From positions 1-37,805 of the forward strand of contig NZ_JAJOHW010000076.1 in the NCBI RefSeq assembly GCF_021129195.1: 37,805 nucleotides of DNA, given 5' to 3'. The stretch's first letter is position 1, and each line of letters opens with the position of its first letter. Below, piece after piece: positions 36,994 through 37,805 of the stretch. The notes under the pieces were generated by a model. It saw nothing but the letters and a program-made list of their open reading frames with translations. It had not been told where the DNA came from and did no database searches. The position numbers and the translations under genes were made by a program. The DNA is from Chromobacterium aquaticum. Its GTDB lineage: Bacteria; Pseudomonadota; Gammaproteobacteria; Burkholderiales; Chromobacteriaceae.

Positions 36994-37026
36994 AAAAATC
37001 CCGCCAAGCCTGGCGGGATTTTTTTT
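36994..37026 (+). terminator. Bidirectional terminator after the LysE-like gene
   Basis: AATCCCGCCA/TGGCGGGATT form a 10-bp stem with an AGCC loop, flanked by A and T runs on either side. It can end the exporter gene on the plus strand and the J-domain gene on the minus strand. Confidence 0.95.
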
Positions 37027-37074
37027 GGGGCCGCGCAAGGCGGCTTCACACTGGGAAGAATGGCGAGCCGGCGC

Positions 37075-37413
37075 TCAGGAGCACAGCGGCAGCAGGCGCT
37101 GATAGGCGGCGTTGATCTCCTTGCTCTTGCGTTCGGCCAGTTCGCGCAACTCCTGGCCCAGCGTGCTGACCTTGTCCGGGTGGTATTCCGCCATCCGCGC
37201 GCGGTAAGCGGCTTTCAAGGCTTCCGCCGAGCAGGGCAGCGTGATTTGCAGCACCCGGCAGGCTTGTTCCAGCTCGGAGACGGGCTCCGCCACCGGCTCG
37301 GCCTCGGGCGCGGGGCGGCGCGGCTGTTGCCGCGCGTTCTTGCGCGCGCTCAGCAGGTAATCCACCAGCCAGAAGCCCAGCAGGCCGAAAACGATTAGGG
37401 TGATGAGTTTCAT
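37075..37413 (-). CDS. Membrane-anchored J-domain protein
   Basis: A 112-residue protein. The N terminus is a single membrane segment (residues about 3-21, LITLIVFGLLGFWLVDYL), followed by a Pro/Glu-rich linker. Residues about 48-111 form a DnaJ-type J domain with the essential HPD at residues 78-80 (RMAEYHPDKVSTLG) and a final helix KEINAAYQRLL. It should recruit and stimulate a DnaK-type chaperone at the inner membrane, like DjlB or DjlC. Its start overlaps the stop of the upstream gene by four bases (ATGA), so the two are translationally coupled. Confidence 0.88.
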   Translation of the reverse strand: MKLITLIVFGLLGFWLVDYLLSARKNARQQPRRPAPEAEPVAEPVSELEQACRVLQITLPCSAEALKAAYRARMAEYHPDKVSTLGQELRELAERKSKEINAAYQRLLPLCS

Positions 37414-37805
37414 GGGTGCGGCTCCGCTTGCCTGGCTTCCGCCAGCGTGATGATCTGCTGTAGATGCGCGCGGGCATCGGCCGGTTCCGTGACTTCCAGC
37501 TGTTCGCGCGCTAGCGCGGCGATGTGGGCGGCGCTGTCCGCGTCCAGCCCGGCCTCCGGCGCCAGCAGATCAATCAGCGGCAGCGGGGCGAAGCCGGCCA
37601 GGCCCAGCTTGCGCGGCAGCTGGCTGGCGTAGGGCAGGCAGAGCAGGGCTTCCAGCATCAGCCGCAGCTGCGCGCCGTTGGGGCCCAGCCGCGCGCGGCG
37701 CAGCGCCAGCATGCCCAGCAGCGCGGCCGCCAGGTAGGCGAGATAGCCGGTCAGCAGCAAGAGCAGCCAGTCCGCCGCGCCGGGGCGCAGCCACAGCGCC
37801 AGCGG
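37410..37805 (-). CDS. Hypothetical membrane protein, C-terminal part (runs off the window)
   Basis: An open frame from the window edge to the stop at 37410, 131 codons, with no start in view that I prefer. The visible part has one or two hydrophobic segments (ADWLLLLLTGYLAYLAAALL) followed by a soluble, helical C-terminal half (AHIAALAREQLEVTEPADAR, then LQQIITLAEA). I do not recognise it. The frame stays open upstream, so the true start is outside. It overlaps the J-domain gene by four bases; the pair probably acts together. Confidence 0.65.
   Translation of the reverse strand, partial: PLALWLRPGAADWLLLLLTGYLAYLAAALLGMLALRRARLGPNGAQLRLMLEALLCLPYASQLPRKLGLAGFAPLPLIDLLAPEAGLDADSAAHIAALAREQLEVTEPADARAHLQQIITLAEARQAEPHP

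Overview
The window looks like chromosomal DNA of a high-GC betaproteobacterium of the Neisseriales, most likely Chromobacterium or a close relative. This rests on the gene order thrS-infC-rpmI-rplT-pheS-pheT-ihfA-merR-tRNA-Pro beside tgt-yajC-secD-secF, on the tRNA sequences, and on a MutL that carries an endonuclease motif. The genus is an inference from protein and operon character; no search was run.

Layout. 1-3650: accessory metabolic and regulatory genes (5' end of an FAD oxidoreductase, a SnoaL-AraC fusion regulator, a GNAT acetyltransferase, a 526-residue protein I do not recognise, a small ABM-type monooxygenase). 3840-11700, all on the minus strand: a translation block, transcribed in the order tRNA-Val, structured leader and attenuator-like terminator, thrS, infC, rpmI, rplT, a second terminator, pheS, pheT, ihfA, merR, tRNA-Pro. 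11790-17000, plus strand: tgt, yajC, secD, secF and a DedA-family gene (queuosine tRNA modification and the Sec accessory complex). 17200-22000, plus strand: mutL, a metallo-beta-lactamase-fold gene, and an hflK/hflC-like pair running into an Nramp-like transporter gene.

From about 22000 the window becomes accessory. The Nramp-like gene is cut off and joined out of frame to a type VI secretion tssM-like gene that lacks its start. A tssA follows, but no other T6SS gene is visible. Next come two unknown minus-strand genes, a strongly structured stretch with a 54-residue ORF and a terminator, and a visibly AT-richer secreted subtilisin-like protease with four PKD-like repeats and a chitin-binding-like tail. 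That protease is split by a one-base frameshift. Then come a secreted His-rich protein, two tandem alkaline phosphatases (one secreted, one lipoprotein), a LysE/RhtB exporter, a J-domain protein and a partial membrane protein.

A family of small palindromic, transposase-less repeats links several of these regions. Two copies measure exactly 143 bp between TTA duplications. Three of the four copies or ends sit exactly on a TAA stop codon. One appears to have landed between the arms of the dedA terminator. One is itself interrupted by a different 112-bp inverted-repeat element flanked by TAA. These repeats, the thrS leader, the AUA-type infC start, the Nramp/tssM deletion junction and the structured leader with its small ORF are the points most worth a second look. 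I did not find a clear-cut new defence or biosynthetic system.
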